Assembly (NCBI GenBank): GCA_028015245.1
Contig: CM051383.1
Location: forward strand, 14,912,229-14,976,228
Origin: Cardamine occulta
Taxonomy: Eukaryota; Streptophyta; Magnoliopsida; Brassicales; Brassicaceae
DNA: 64,000 nucleotides
Direction of reading: 5' to 3'
Shown here: positions 37,568-48,400 of the stretch, piece after piece
Layout of the letters: every line of letters starts with the position of its first letter
How positions within the stretch are numbered: the stretch's first letter is position 1
Notes under the pieces: model-generated
Told to the model about the DNA's origin: nothing
Database searches by the model: none
What the model saw: only the letters and a program-made list of their open reading frames with translations
Made by a program: the position numbers and the translations under genes

Positions 37568-40500
37568 TCACAGCTTCAGGTCAATACGCTCAGACCATTC
37601 AAATATACCAGAGTGGACCTGGTCATGTCCTATATCGGACCCGTTGCCTCCTGCGGCAACCCTCATGATGTCCTCAATCAACGCAAAGTTCCCCATGATG
37701 TCGACATGGGCCCCACTCTGGGTCCCTCGCCCTTCCAGCAGGTTAGACGGTGGAGAGTGGTTGTATTCTCTAACATAAGTCTTGATCCCCGAAGGGTTGT
37801 ATCTTGTCTTGCCACGCCACGCTTTAGCACACATGAACCCGGCACTTAGGACCGGTACTGTTTCATCGCCATCCACATTGTAAACTCCTGCTTTCAAACA
37901 GCTCTCTTCTTCCTCCTCATGAGCAGAAGTAAAGATCTGAAAGGGAATGCAGCTGTCAGGAGACTGGTTAAGCTTGTAGACATATGCTCGTTCTGTTGGT
38001 ATCCCAACTCCGTACAATGAGTATATTTCCATTTCAGGAGCATTTGGTAATCTGAAAACAGCAGAACAAACCAAACAAAGTATTTATTTTTTTATCTTAA
38101 GTAGAAATAGAGAGCAATGGATTCTAATGGGAAGAAAACAAATATACAAAAGAGCTATGATATAACTTAGCAAGCATTTTTGAGAAAGACTCAAATAGCT
38201 TTGTTCGCTTTGAGCTATACACAATATCAACAAGAAGAAAAATAAAAGACTGATAATGCATCAGGACCAAGCATAGATTTGGTACCAAAATAAACTACTT
38301 ACTTTGTCTCCAACGGATTTGACCAGTATTTGTGATGTTTATACTTGGGGTCATCCAAATCATCAGCAACTCCATAGGAGAAATGAGCGGCACCACGCGC
38401 CATCATCTTAGGAGCAACATAATGTAGTAAATCTATAACTGCATCAGCAGTGTAGACCTTATACTCAGCAATAGCTTTGATCCCTGCAATTCCCATATCA
38501 TGGTACTCGGTCCACACGTCACCGCAGGTATGATTTGGGATACTCTGACCTTTAACTGCATCCTTCACCAAGTAAAATGTATAGATTGTTAATCATCTAA
38601 TCACAAAAAGTACTAGGTTTATATGATTTGTATTTCCATACTCGAAAATCAATGTTTTTAATCTCAGATGGTGGAGCCTCAGCCACTTCTTTCCCGAACG
38701 ATATAATCCTTCCGTAGTTAGCAGGCTTTATCTTAGAAGCTGAATTTTCATCAGCTTCACCACGAGTCTCATTGTTCTTTTGCTTTTTCCCACAACAGAT
38801 GTGGCCTTTCTCAGGCGACCAATCAACACCACCCCATATTGTATCACCTCCCTTAGGTATCATAGACATTGTTGAGTCCCATGTGCGTGTCATTCTCATT
38901 ACATGCTGCAAGGTCTGAAGTCTAAATATATCGGTGTCCAAGAATCCTGGGGCAATCGCTCTGCAAATTTAGAAGACAGTAAAGTGTTATTAAGGAACCA
39001 AGTGGCTAAAAGTGCAACTAAACCAACAATTCTGTAATTAACTAGAAGTATAAAGGCTGTAGATGCATATACAAGAAAAATGAAAGAAGCAGATATATCA
39101 GATATTCATAAAGAATGTAAGAATGGAAGCTCCAGAGCTTTCCATTAGCAAAAAGACTATATGATGAGTATTTTCCTCTAAGCTAAAAAGCTAGACACTT
39201 GGACAGGAAAAGGGAGCAATGCGTATGAAATGGAGAAGATGCCGACTTAATATGTTTCTTATGGTAGGTCTACACTTAGATTACCTAAATTAGGCCAAGA
39301 TTCTGATAATCAAAAGCACAATCAACAATTCAATACCTGGCAACTGCAACATCCTTTGCTTCAGCAGAGAAAAGCCCTGCAACAGCTTTTGGAACACCAA
39401 GAAATGGTCCACCAATGTTCATCACTGCCTTTATATGCTTTGCACACCAATCGGGCCCACCCCCACCACCCATAGGAGCTGGTGCCTCGACCCATTTCAT
39501 AAAATGTAGAAAATACAAGACCCCCATGGAATGCGGGACTATAACCGCCTTTTTTCCACCATTGGTCGAAACCATCAACTCTATATTACTTTTCATACGG
39601 CTAAGCGTCTGGTCACGCACCTAATAAATCAACATAAAACATGTTTATGCCATAAGCAATAAAGAAAGACACATGAAATGGAACAGAAAAGTAAATATAT
39701 ATGAGAAAAGAACCTCTGTGTTCTGAAACGAAAGCCTCCAGTCATATGCAGCCATGTACATGTTTTTCTCTTCATATCCAATATGTGCAAGGTTAGCAAT
39801 CAGCACTGCCCAGACAAAGTAGCCAGGAGCAAAGTAATCAGCAGCTACGAGTCCTGATACAGCTCTTATTCTAATACCAGCAGGATCCAACCCAGTTTCA
39901 TTGTCAAGTGACATGTGTTCAACCCAACATAGAGGCCTGAATAAATCAAATAATCAAATAAGTTAAGATACTACCAACAATAACACTGCCCCATCTCTAG
40001 TAGAGCAAAAAGAGGAACATTGAGCCAAAAGAGAAAAGATGCAGACCATAACAAATAAAATAGATACAACCCAAAAAAAAAACAGTTTCTTTTTCCATAG
40101 CTGGCTAGGGAGGAGTTCAGAGCTTAGATAACAGAATGGGGATGGAGAAAAACAAATTGAGCCGAAAGACAAAAGAAACTAGCTTTTAGGTCAATAAACA
40201 AGTCATGAACACATGAAAATAGTTCAAGAATAAAGCAACCATCCTATATCAAGGTCTAAACACATTTTTCACAGATGTACGTTTGTAAAACTTCTATTCC
40301 TAACAGAACAAAAAATACTACTTCATTATACGCTCCATGTAATGAACAGAATCTAAGCATGCCTAGCAACAGATTTGGCAGTAACATGACTTGAAATGCC
40401 AAGGCAGTGCATTTAGATCAAACCTCGACGATCTTGCTTCAAACCCAAACTTGACAATCATTTTTACTTGGAACACTTCCCTTACACAAACACAATATAC

Positions 40501-41148
40501 AACAGAAATAGGCTCTTAAAGAAAACAGCATTTCACATCTAAAAAGCGACTAAAGAGTAAGACAAATAAATGGAATTTAAGTTAATGAGTGATGTTCAAA
40601 AAGTAGCAACTGAGTGATGTTCAAAAAGTAGCAAGTGCGTGATCTCATCAGATCCAACCAAAATCCCAACGTAAAATTTTAAAGGAGGAGGGAGAATTGA
40701 GCTGAGCTCACCTTTTGTAGACTTCCCCAAAAGTTCCTCCCCACAAACGTTTTCTAAACAAACCATCAGCACACTGCTTGCCTTCCCAAAGCTCAAGACC
40801 TCCGGTGACAATCCCAGGAATGAAGACAACAGGATGCTTAGCCTTGAGACCTTCTTTTTTCAGCTTCACACCGGGCGGGTCAGGTAAAGGACCCGTGATT
40901 CGCTCTGTTACATACTGAGGGAAGCTCGCAGGCATTGCGTTGTACAGGAAGAGAAGGAACCACCATGTGACGCACACACACCCAATGAACCAACAACAAG
41001 AATCGATGCACGACCACTTCCCCTTTTCGATTCCTCCATTTGATTTCTTGAGGGTTTTCGAAGATTCATGAGGTTTCTGTTGGGAATCGTCATCGGCCAC
41101 CTCCTCGGATGGTTTCTCCGTCGGCTTTTTCCGATGAATAAGGGGCAT
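37568..41148 (-). CDS. PDAT1: Phospholipid:diacylglycerol acyltransferase 1
   Basis: Six exons (41148-40712, 39936-39714, 39620-39337, 38960-38642, 38562-38303, 38051-37568) encode 668 residues, against 671 in Arabidopsis. The enzyme moves a fatty acyl group from phosphatidylcholine to diacylglycerol to make triacylglycerol at the ER. A charged N-terminus with Lys clusters precedes one membrane helix (CCWFIGCVCVTWWFLLFLYN). The lumenal LCAT-like domain has a Trp-containing lid (GGLELWEGKQC), the nucleophile Ser251 in PHSMG, a catalytic Asp in NVDGDETVPV and a His in SGAHVDIMG. Intron 1 is about 775 bp and carries a small tandem duplication. The start is the Met of MPLIHRKK. The frame stays open 18 codons further upstream to 41202, but homology favours this one. 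Confidence 0.96.
40586..40634. repeat. 25-bp tandem duplication in PDAT1 intron 1
   Basis: Two adjacent copies of a 25-bp unit beginning TGAGTGATGTTCAAAAAG, nearly identical, within intron 1 close to exon 1. Probably a recent slippage or duplication event without coding effect. Confidence 0.85.
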
Positions 41149-41635
41149 TTCTGTCACTTGAAAATAACCAGACGAAGCCAAGGACCTTTTAAATATCTCC
41201 AATGATTTAGAACATAGAGTACTGTATCCACAATTTCCTTTCTTGTCGAATTAGGGATTCTAGATCAGTCGAGAGAGACAAACAGCTGTTTCGCTGCGAA
41301 CTCTGAAACCAATCAAATTTGTCCTTTTTTTATTTTATTTTTTGTCGACTTATTCTGTTTTCTGATATATGCCACCAAACTCGGACCGGATGGCAAAACT
41401 TGACCACCTTGCTCCTAGTTGCGGTTCAATGCTGGTTCAAGGAGGTCAACCTAGACCCGTCTGATCCATTTCGTTGATTTCATTATTAGTCTGTAACATC
41501 TTCTCATCTATTTAATTTAACATGTCTCATGCATTTAAAATGTATTATAATAAATTGTAATGAATGACCAAGGTAAGTTTTTTTTTAACTGAAAAGGATA
41601 AATTTCTTGGTCTTACATCTATATTTTTTTACTCT

Positions 41636-41890
41636 AAGAGCATCTCCATCAGTAAAAAAGAGAGTGTCTCTCATTAATTAAATATAGAAAAAAATAGAAA
41701 AAGAAAGTGTGAGAGAGATATGTCTCTCAAACGAGAGAGGCATCAGATAGCATCAGATAGCATCAGATACGTTTCTGGCATATGTTATTTTCTATTGGTT
41801 AATTGATATATTTTTGATATTTTTTTGTGTTCACACTTAAAAAAAAGTGTGTTCTCACTTAATTGGAGAGACGGGAGTGGAAAGACGTCG
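41636..41890. mobile_element. Possible MITE-like or degenerate element
   Basis: The stretch opens with GAGCATCTCCATC, a word I associate with the ends of short non-autonomous elements in plant intergenic DNA. It contains internal palindromes (CACACTT...AAGTGTG near 41835), GAGAGACA/TGTCTCTC-type inverted words, and three tandem 10-bp CATCAGATAG-type units at 41741-41770. No clear terminal inverted repeat or target duplication could be fixed by eye, so this is a weak call. Confidence 0.3.
41741..41770. repeat. Three tandem 10-bp units
   Basis: CATCAGATAG, CATCAGATAG and CATCAGATAC follow each other directly, inside the MITE-like stretch. Confidence 0.9.
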
Positions 41891-43252
41891 ATGTATGTAA
41901 ATTGCGATGAAATGATCCATCCATCTCTTGTACGCTAGAACGGATTATGCAGTCTGTTTGAAACCTAGTTACATAGCCTGACTCGATGGAACAAACTCAT
42001 TCTGTGGTAAAATTAAAGTAAAGATTGGGTGCTTTTTTCCAGGAAGCTAATGGTAGCTTCGTGGCAAAACAATGAAGACTTTAGGGCTAGTTGATTCAGA
42101 CAAGTGAAGCTGTCCACGATATCTGGTACTGTTGTTTGCTTCAATGTTTTTAATTATTATAACTCGTAGTGTTATGTCTTTGTTCTCCTTTATTAATTAT
42201 CCTCCACCCATTTTCTTATCAGTATAAGCACTTATAGTATTGTTTTGGTAGATCAAGTTGGAACGTTGTTAGTGGTATCAAAGAGTGCATGGCGAACGCT
42301 TGTGCGTGAAACAGTGTAGACTAGATTGGTTTGCACAAATAAGAAAAATATAATATAATGATAAAGCAGATGGGTTAATTTGGGGATTAAAGGGAAGGAT
42401 CTTGTGATGAAACAAAGGAACAAACAGAAGTAGATAGTGTGGGTATGGTAACTTACAAATGCTAAATTTTGCAATCTGGAGTCACTTCCATTGCTCCCAC
42501 TCCATTATCAATGAATGTGACCGACTTATGTTTAGTTCACGTGGACACTCGATAGCCAATAAGTCGACATTCTTTGTCATTTTTCTTTTCTGTTCCTCAA
42601 ATCATATCTTCTTTTGGTTTGTATCCAACATTTAAAACCATAAAAAAGTAATAATTTTTTTCTTCTCCGCGGGCTTCAAAATGATTTGATTTCGCTAATA
42701 ACTAGGGATACATTATTAAATCCGATTTAACTAATCTTAACCCACCGTGCCAAAGTATATAATTTGTAGGTGAATCCGATTAGAACTAATCCTACAGAAA
42801 ACTTGTTTTTCAAGTTTTAGTAAAGAGAGCTACGGCTGTCTAGTTACGACAACTAGATCTTTCTAATTTGATACTTGGGCATTTTATTTTGTTAGACCTT
42901 TCACTATTGGGCTACCGTTCCTTCACTGTTACTAGGTTCATTTGGGTTGTTTGTGTTTAATTGGGTAAGTCTTCTATAGTTGGCTTAAATGAGCACTATT
43001 GCTTCATTTAAATTAATGCAACGAAATTTTTTAAAAAAATAATAATAAAGAGAGGCTGGATTAATCGAATACAAATCAATATCAAATTTCAAAAAAAAAA
43101 TAAAAAATGGAGTGAGTCCAATACAATGCAAAATTTGGTTTGGGCCCAATAAGGCTGGGGATATTATTCTAGCCTAATTTTCTTTTCTTCTTTACCGCGT
43201 AGAAAGAAAAACCTCCATCGAAGAAGGAACGTTGAAGCAGAGACGTAAGGAA

Positions 43253-44343
43253 ATGGATGCGGTTCTGGAAAGGTTCCTTATTCAAATAAAGGAATGCTAT
43301 GGAATTGGAGATCTCAATAGCTTCATTGAGCTCATTCCGAGATTTAGTGTAAGAATCTTTTTCATTGTACCATTTAGTATTTAGGGTTTTACGTTATTTT
43401 GACAATCGGTGGGGATAACCTTTGGTTTTAGATGATTTAGGTCTATTCTTACAACAAAAATGGTTATTGAAGAATGGCATTATCTTTTAAAGATGATTTT
43501 TGAACGAATTTATATCTGTTGAAAATGATTTAATTTAGATGTTAAAAGAAATGGTTTTTGATGATGTGTATCTTTTATCCTCTTTCAAGGAATTTATCCT
43601 AAATACACTAGGTCAGACACAGCCAGCGCCTGGAGGTCAGATTCAGCCAGTGCAGCATGTGAATGTGATCCCGGCTCAGCCTTTGCAAGTTGGAATTGTG
43701 CCAGAAGGTCAACAGCCTGGGATTGTGCCTGATCCACTGCTTGGACTTCCAGCTCAGCCTTTGCAACTTGGAATTGTGCCAGAAGGGTCATCAGCCTGGG
43801 ATTGTGCCTGATCCACTACTTGGACTTCCGGCTCAGCCTTTGCAACTTGGAATTCCGGCTCAGCCTTTGCAACATGGGATTCTGCCTGAAGGTCATCAGC
43901 CTGAAATTGTGCCCGATCCACTGCTTGGAATTCCGGCTCAGCCTTTGCAGCTTGAAATTGTGCCAGAAGGTCAACAGTCTGGGATTGCACCATTATCACC
44001 AATTCCGGGTCAGACGCAGATTGGAACTGTGCCTGTGCCTGTGCCACTGCTACTAGATCCTGTTCAGCCTGCACGTCAAGGTGTGAAACGAGCCCGAGAG
44101 GACGCTCCCCTGGTTCGCAGATCAGTGAGAACACGAACGTTAACCACAATTGTAAGTAATTTAGTGCATTCTACATATCTATGCGCTAATGATGATTGTA
44201 AATTGTAGAAACGGGAGAGCAAGGGGCAAAGAAAAGACGACCCTGAAGGAGGAGAGGAAGGGAATGAAGATGAAGATGACGTTGAGTACGTTGTAGAAAC
44301 AATAGAAGAAGAGTCCGAAGACACTGAAGAAGAAGATTTGTAA
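43253..44343 (+). pseudogene. Unrecognised Pro/Gln/Leu-repeat protein gene with apparent +1 frameshift
   Basis: Three exons (43253-43348, 43539-44151, 44209-44343) would make about 280 residues if one extra base were ignored. The N-terminus (MDAVLERFLIQIKECYG) resembles no family I know. Exon 2 then encodes about four copies of a roughly 26-residue unit containing PAQPLQLGIVPEGQQ and GIVPDPLLGL. At 43785-43787 the second copy has GGG where the first copy has GG. This shifts the frame and brings a stop at 43809-43811. The following copies, a basic segment (KRAREDAPLVRRSVRTRT) and an acidic tail (EDEDDVEYVVETIEEE) are read only in the next frame. The basic plus acidic end suggests a nuclear protein. 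It is either a recent pseudogene or a sequence error. No Arabidopsis counterpart at this place is known to me. Confidence 0.6.
43660..43995 (+). repeat. In-gene tandem repeat, about 78-bp unit
   Basis: Roughly four to five imperfect copies of a unit that includes CCGGCTCAGCCTTTGCAA and CCAGAAGGTCAACAGCCTGG. One unit is internally shortened so that two PAQPLQ segments stand close together. The repeat is open in several frames on both strands, which creates long antisense ORFs. Confidence 0.85.
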
Positions 44344-45491
44344 ATGGGCCTGAGGATTGTCAATGGGCTTTGAGGCCTTAACATCTTTGCTTTTACTTTG
44401 CTTTGTTTACAGTCACGGAAAAAAGAAAAGCTTCCCTTATTTGCTACTGCTGGTTACACAAACAAGTGCTGGAGTACCATTTATCGTCCTAGGCATTATA
44501 TATATTTTAGCATATTAGAATGATTTTTGCCTTAGTTAATTCGTTGGAAAGTAACATATGTAATTTTGTTAAGTAGATCATGATTGAACTGTAAATTATC
44601 TATAATGTATTTCACGTTCGATGAAGGAATATTTTTATTTATTATAGAGTATAAAATAGGATAAGAAAAAAATCAAAATAAAAGAAATTTAGGAATGAGA
44701 TTTAAATAAATGTAATGGTGTAAATAATTGGTGCTTATGAAGTTAAATAGAGTAGTGTAAACAATTAGTCTTTATGAAGTTAGTTAGAAAGAAAAAAAAT
44801 CAAAATAAAAGAAAGTTAGCAAAAAAAAAAAAATTTAAAAATTTAAAAAATCTGAAAAACTGAATAGTTTTACGATTTTAAAGTAAAGTGAACCGAAAGC
44901 GAAATAATTTCTATAATAGAAACCAAATGGTTATTTAAGTAAAACCGAAACCAAACGAAATTACTAATTTACGGTTTGGGTTTTTTAATTATGGTTATTT
45001 GCCCACCCTAATCAAATGAAAGTGTAGTCATTGCAATAGTATCTTTTACATGGCCGAAGGCCCGAAACAAATAAGATATTGGAAATAAAAATAATATGCA
45101 CTCAATATCCCACTCACCCAAACCATGAAATATGAATAGAAATCTCAATGAGCCAATGAGAAGCCAGCAAAGTCCATCTCATTGTCCTAAGCGGATATAG
45201 AACCAACAAAACTCAACCTCACAACTTAATAACCCCTCTCGCGTACCCCATTCGTCCACGTGTCTTTCCCTTCCGCCACTAACCTTCAAAACCAACGCTT
45301 CTTTTTTAGTTCCTTCTTCCGAAACGTTAAATGACGAGAGAAACATAAACTCCAACTCGGAGCAGAAGTGTAAAGGACCACAAAAACGAATCAAGAAGAA
45401 GAGTGATCATTCCTCTTTCTCGTTCTCTTTCTCTTTCTCTTCTCTATCCTCTCTTCTTCAATTCAAGTTTTGAGGATTCTCTAATTCGAAA
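44344..45491. other. Intergenic region upstream of CHLH
   Basis: About 1.15 kb. The left part is the 3' flank of the repeat gene. The middle (44640-45010) is very AT-rich, with AACCGAAA/CCAAACGAAA words and CCCACCCTAATC near 45003, like debris of a repeat. The right 450 bp form the CHLH promoter, with a G-box and a CT-rich leader (45411-45465). Confidence 0.5.
45257..45262. promoter_or_regulatory. G-box (CACGTG) in CHLH promoter
   Basis: A CACGTG palindrome in TCCACGTGTC lies about 230 bp before the CHLH ATG, upstream of a CT-rich leader. CHLH is known to be light-regulated through HY5 and PIF factors that bind G-boxes. The functional link is inferred from position. Confidence 0.5.
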
Positions 45492-48400
45492 ATGGCTTCG
45501 CTTGTGTATTCTCCATTCACTCTATCTAACTCTAAAGCAGAGCATCTCTCTTCGCTCTCTAACAGTAACAAACATTCTTTCCTCCGGAAGAAACAAAGAT
45601 CATCAAACCCCGCCAAATCATTGTTCAAGGTGAAATCGGCGGTTTCTGGAAACGGCCTTTTCACTCAGACGAACCCGGAGGTCCGCCGTGTAGTCCCCAA
45701 AAAGCGAGACAACGTTCCGACCGTGAAAATCGTCTACGTCGTCCTCGAGGCTCAGTACCAATCATCCCTCACGGAGGCGGTTCAATCTCTTAACAAGACA
45801 TCGAGATTCGCATCTTACGAAGTCGTCGGATACTTGGTAGAGGAGCTACGAGACAAAAACACTTACAACAGCTTCTGTAAAGATCTTGAAGACGCCAACA
45901 TCTTCATTGGATCTCTAATCTTCGTCGAGGAATTGGCGCTTAAAGTTAAGGAAGCAGTGGAGAAGGAGAGAGACAGGATGGACGCGGTTCTCGTCTTCCC
46001 TTCAATGCCTGAGGTAATGAGACTCAACAAACTCGGATCTTTCAGTATGTCTCAGTTGGGTCAGTCCAAGTCTCCGTTTTTCCAACTATTCAAGAGGAAG
46101 AAACAAGGCTCTGCTGGTTTTGCCGATAGTATGTTGAAGCTTGTTAGGACATTGCCAAAGGTTTTGAAGTATTTACCGAGTGACAAGGCTCAAGATGCTC
46201 GTCTTTACATCTTGAGTTTACAGTTCTGGCTTGGAGGGTCTCCTGATAATCTTCAGAATTTTGTTAAGATGATTTCGGGGTCTTATGTTCCAGCATTGAA
46301 AGGTGTCAAGATCGAGTATTCGGATCCTGTTTTGTTCTTGGATACTGGAATTTGGCATCCTCTTGCTCCAACCATGTACGACGATGTGAAGGAGTACTGG
46401 AACTGGTATGACACAAGAAGGGACACTAATGAGTCTCTCAAGAGAAAAGATGCAACTGTTATTGGTTTGGTCTTGCAAAGGAGTCATATTGTGACTGGTG
46501 ATGATGGTCACTATGTGGCTGTTATCATGGAGCTTGAAGCTAGAGGCGCTAAGGTCGTTCCTATTTTCGCAGGAGGGTTGGATTTCTCTGGCCCCGTAGA
46601 GAAATATTTCGTAGATCCGGTGACTAAACAGCCCATTGTAAACTGTGCTGTCTCCTTGACCGGATTTGCTCTAGTGGGTGGACCTGCAAGGCAGGATCAT
46701 CCAAGAGCTATCGAAGCCCTGAAGAAGCTGGACGTTCCTTACCTAGTGGCAGTACCACTTGTGTTTCAGACGACAGAGGAATGGCTAAACAGCACACTTG
46801 GTCTGCATCCCATCCAGGTGGCTCTTCAGGTTGCTCTCCCTGAGCTTGATGGAGGAATGGAACCAATCGTTTTCGCTGGTCGTGATCCTAGAAGTGGTTA
46901 GTCTACTTATGACCATATTGCATATTTCTCAAGTTTTTCAGTATAAGTGTATGAATGTTTTCTCATTGAGGAGGTTTATTAATTACTGCAGGGAAGTCAC
47001 ATGCTCTCCACAAGAGAGTGGAGCAACTCTGCATCAGGGCGATTCGATGGGGCGAGCTCAAAAGGAAAACTAAGGTAATTAATTACTACTCATCCTTAGT
47101 GAAATCACATTCCTTGAAGCATATAATGTATATTCTCATGAATCTTATCTGTCTCATTGCAGGCAGAGAAGAAGCTGGCAATCACTGTTTTCAGTTTCCC
47201 ACCTGACAAAGGAAATGTAGGGACTGCAGCTTACCTCAACGTGTTTGCTTCCATCTTCTCAGTCTTAAGAGACCTCAAGAGAGATGGCTACAATGTTGAG
47301 GGCCTTCCTGAGAATGCAGAGACTCTTATCGAAGAAATCATTCATGACAAGGAGGCTCAGTTCAGCAGTCCTAATCTCAATGTTGCTTACAAAATGGGCG
47401 TCCGTGAGTACCAAAGCCTCACTCCTTATGCAACCTCCCTGGAAGAAAACTGGGGGAAACCTCCGGGTAACCTCAACTCAGATGGAGAGAATCTTTTGGT
47501 CTATGGCAAAGCGTACGGTAACGTTTTCATTGGCGTCCAACCTACATTTGGGTATGAAGGTGATCCCATGAGGCTGCTTTTCTCCAAATCAGCCAGTCCT
47601 CATCATGGTTTTGCTGCTTACTACTCTTACGTAGAGAAGATCTTCAAAGCTGACGCTGTTCTTCATTTTGGAACCCATGGTTCCCTAGAGTTCATGCCAG
47701 GGAAGCAAGTGGGAATGAGTGACGCTTGTTTTCCGGACAGTCTTATTGGGAACATTCCAAATGTTTACTACTATGCTGCTAACAATCCTTCTGAAGCTAC
47801 CATCGCAAAGCGGAGAAGTTATGCCAACACCATCAGCTATTTAACTCCTCCAGCTGAGAATGCTGGTCTATACAAAGGGCTGAAGCAGTTGAGTGAGCTG
47901 ATCTCGTCGTATCAGTCTTTGAAGGACAGTGGGAGGGGTCCACAGATCGTCAGTTCCATCATCAGCACTGCTAAGCAATGCAATCTTGACAAGGATGTGG
48001 ACCTTCCAGATGAAGGGGAGGATTTGTCAACTAGTGACAGGGATCTTGTGGTTGGGAAAGTTTACTCCAAGATTATGGAGATTGAATCAAGACTTTTGCC
48101 GTGCGGGCTTCATGTCATTGGAGAGCCCCCATCCGCCATGGAAGCTGTGGCCACACTTGTTAACATTGCTGCATTAGATCGACCGGAGGATGAGATATCG
48201 TCTCTTCCTTCTATATTAGCTGAGACTGTTGGAAGGGAGATAGAAGATGTTTACAGAGGAAGTGACAAAGGTATCTTGAGCGATGTTGAGCTTCTCAAAC
48301 AGATCACTGATGCCTCTCGTGGCGCGGTTTCTGCCTTTGTGGAAAAAACAACAAACAGCAAAGGACAAGTGGTTGATGTCTCTGATAAGCTTTCCTCCAT

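Larger units (their letters stand above)
41149..43252. other. Intergenic region between PDAT1 and the repeat-containing gene
   Basis: About 2.1 kb between divergent genes. The left 200 bp are the PDAT1 leader and promoter. The middle has a MITE-like stretch at about 41636-41890, a 10-bp triplet repeat inside it, and otherwise AT-rich sequence. ORFs here (for example 42253-42474 on the minus strand) have no recognisable features. Confidence 0.5.

Noticed and set aside
37436..37849. 137-codon plus-strand ORF at the PDAT1 3' end
   Set aside because: Antisense to the conserved last exon of PDAT1, with no start context or domain.
43754..44149. 131-codon minus-strand repeat ORF
   Set aside because: Produced by the 78-bp repeat being open in many frames. 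The plus strand has splice sites and a start exon consistent with a gene.
44800..45010. Possible SINE or Helitron end (CCGAAACCAAACGAAA, GCCCACCCTAATC)
   Set aside because: The words resemble common plant repeat ends, but no element boundaries, second end or target duplication could be identified by eye.
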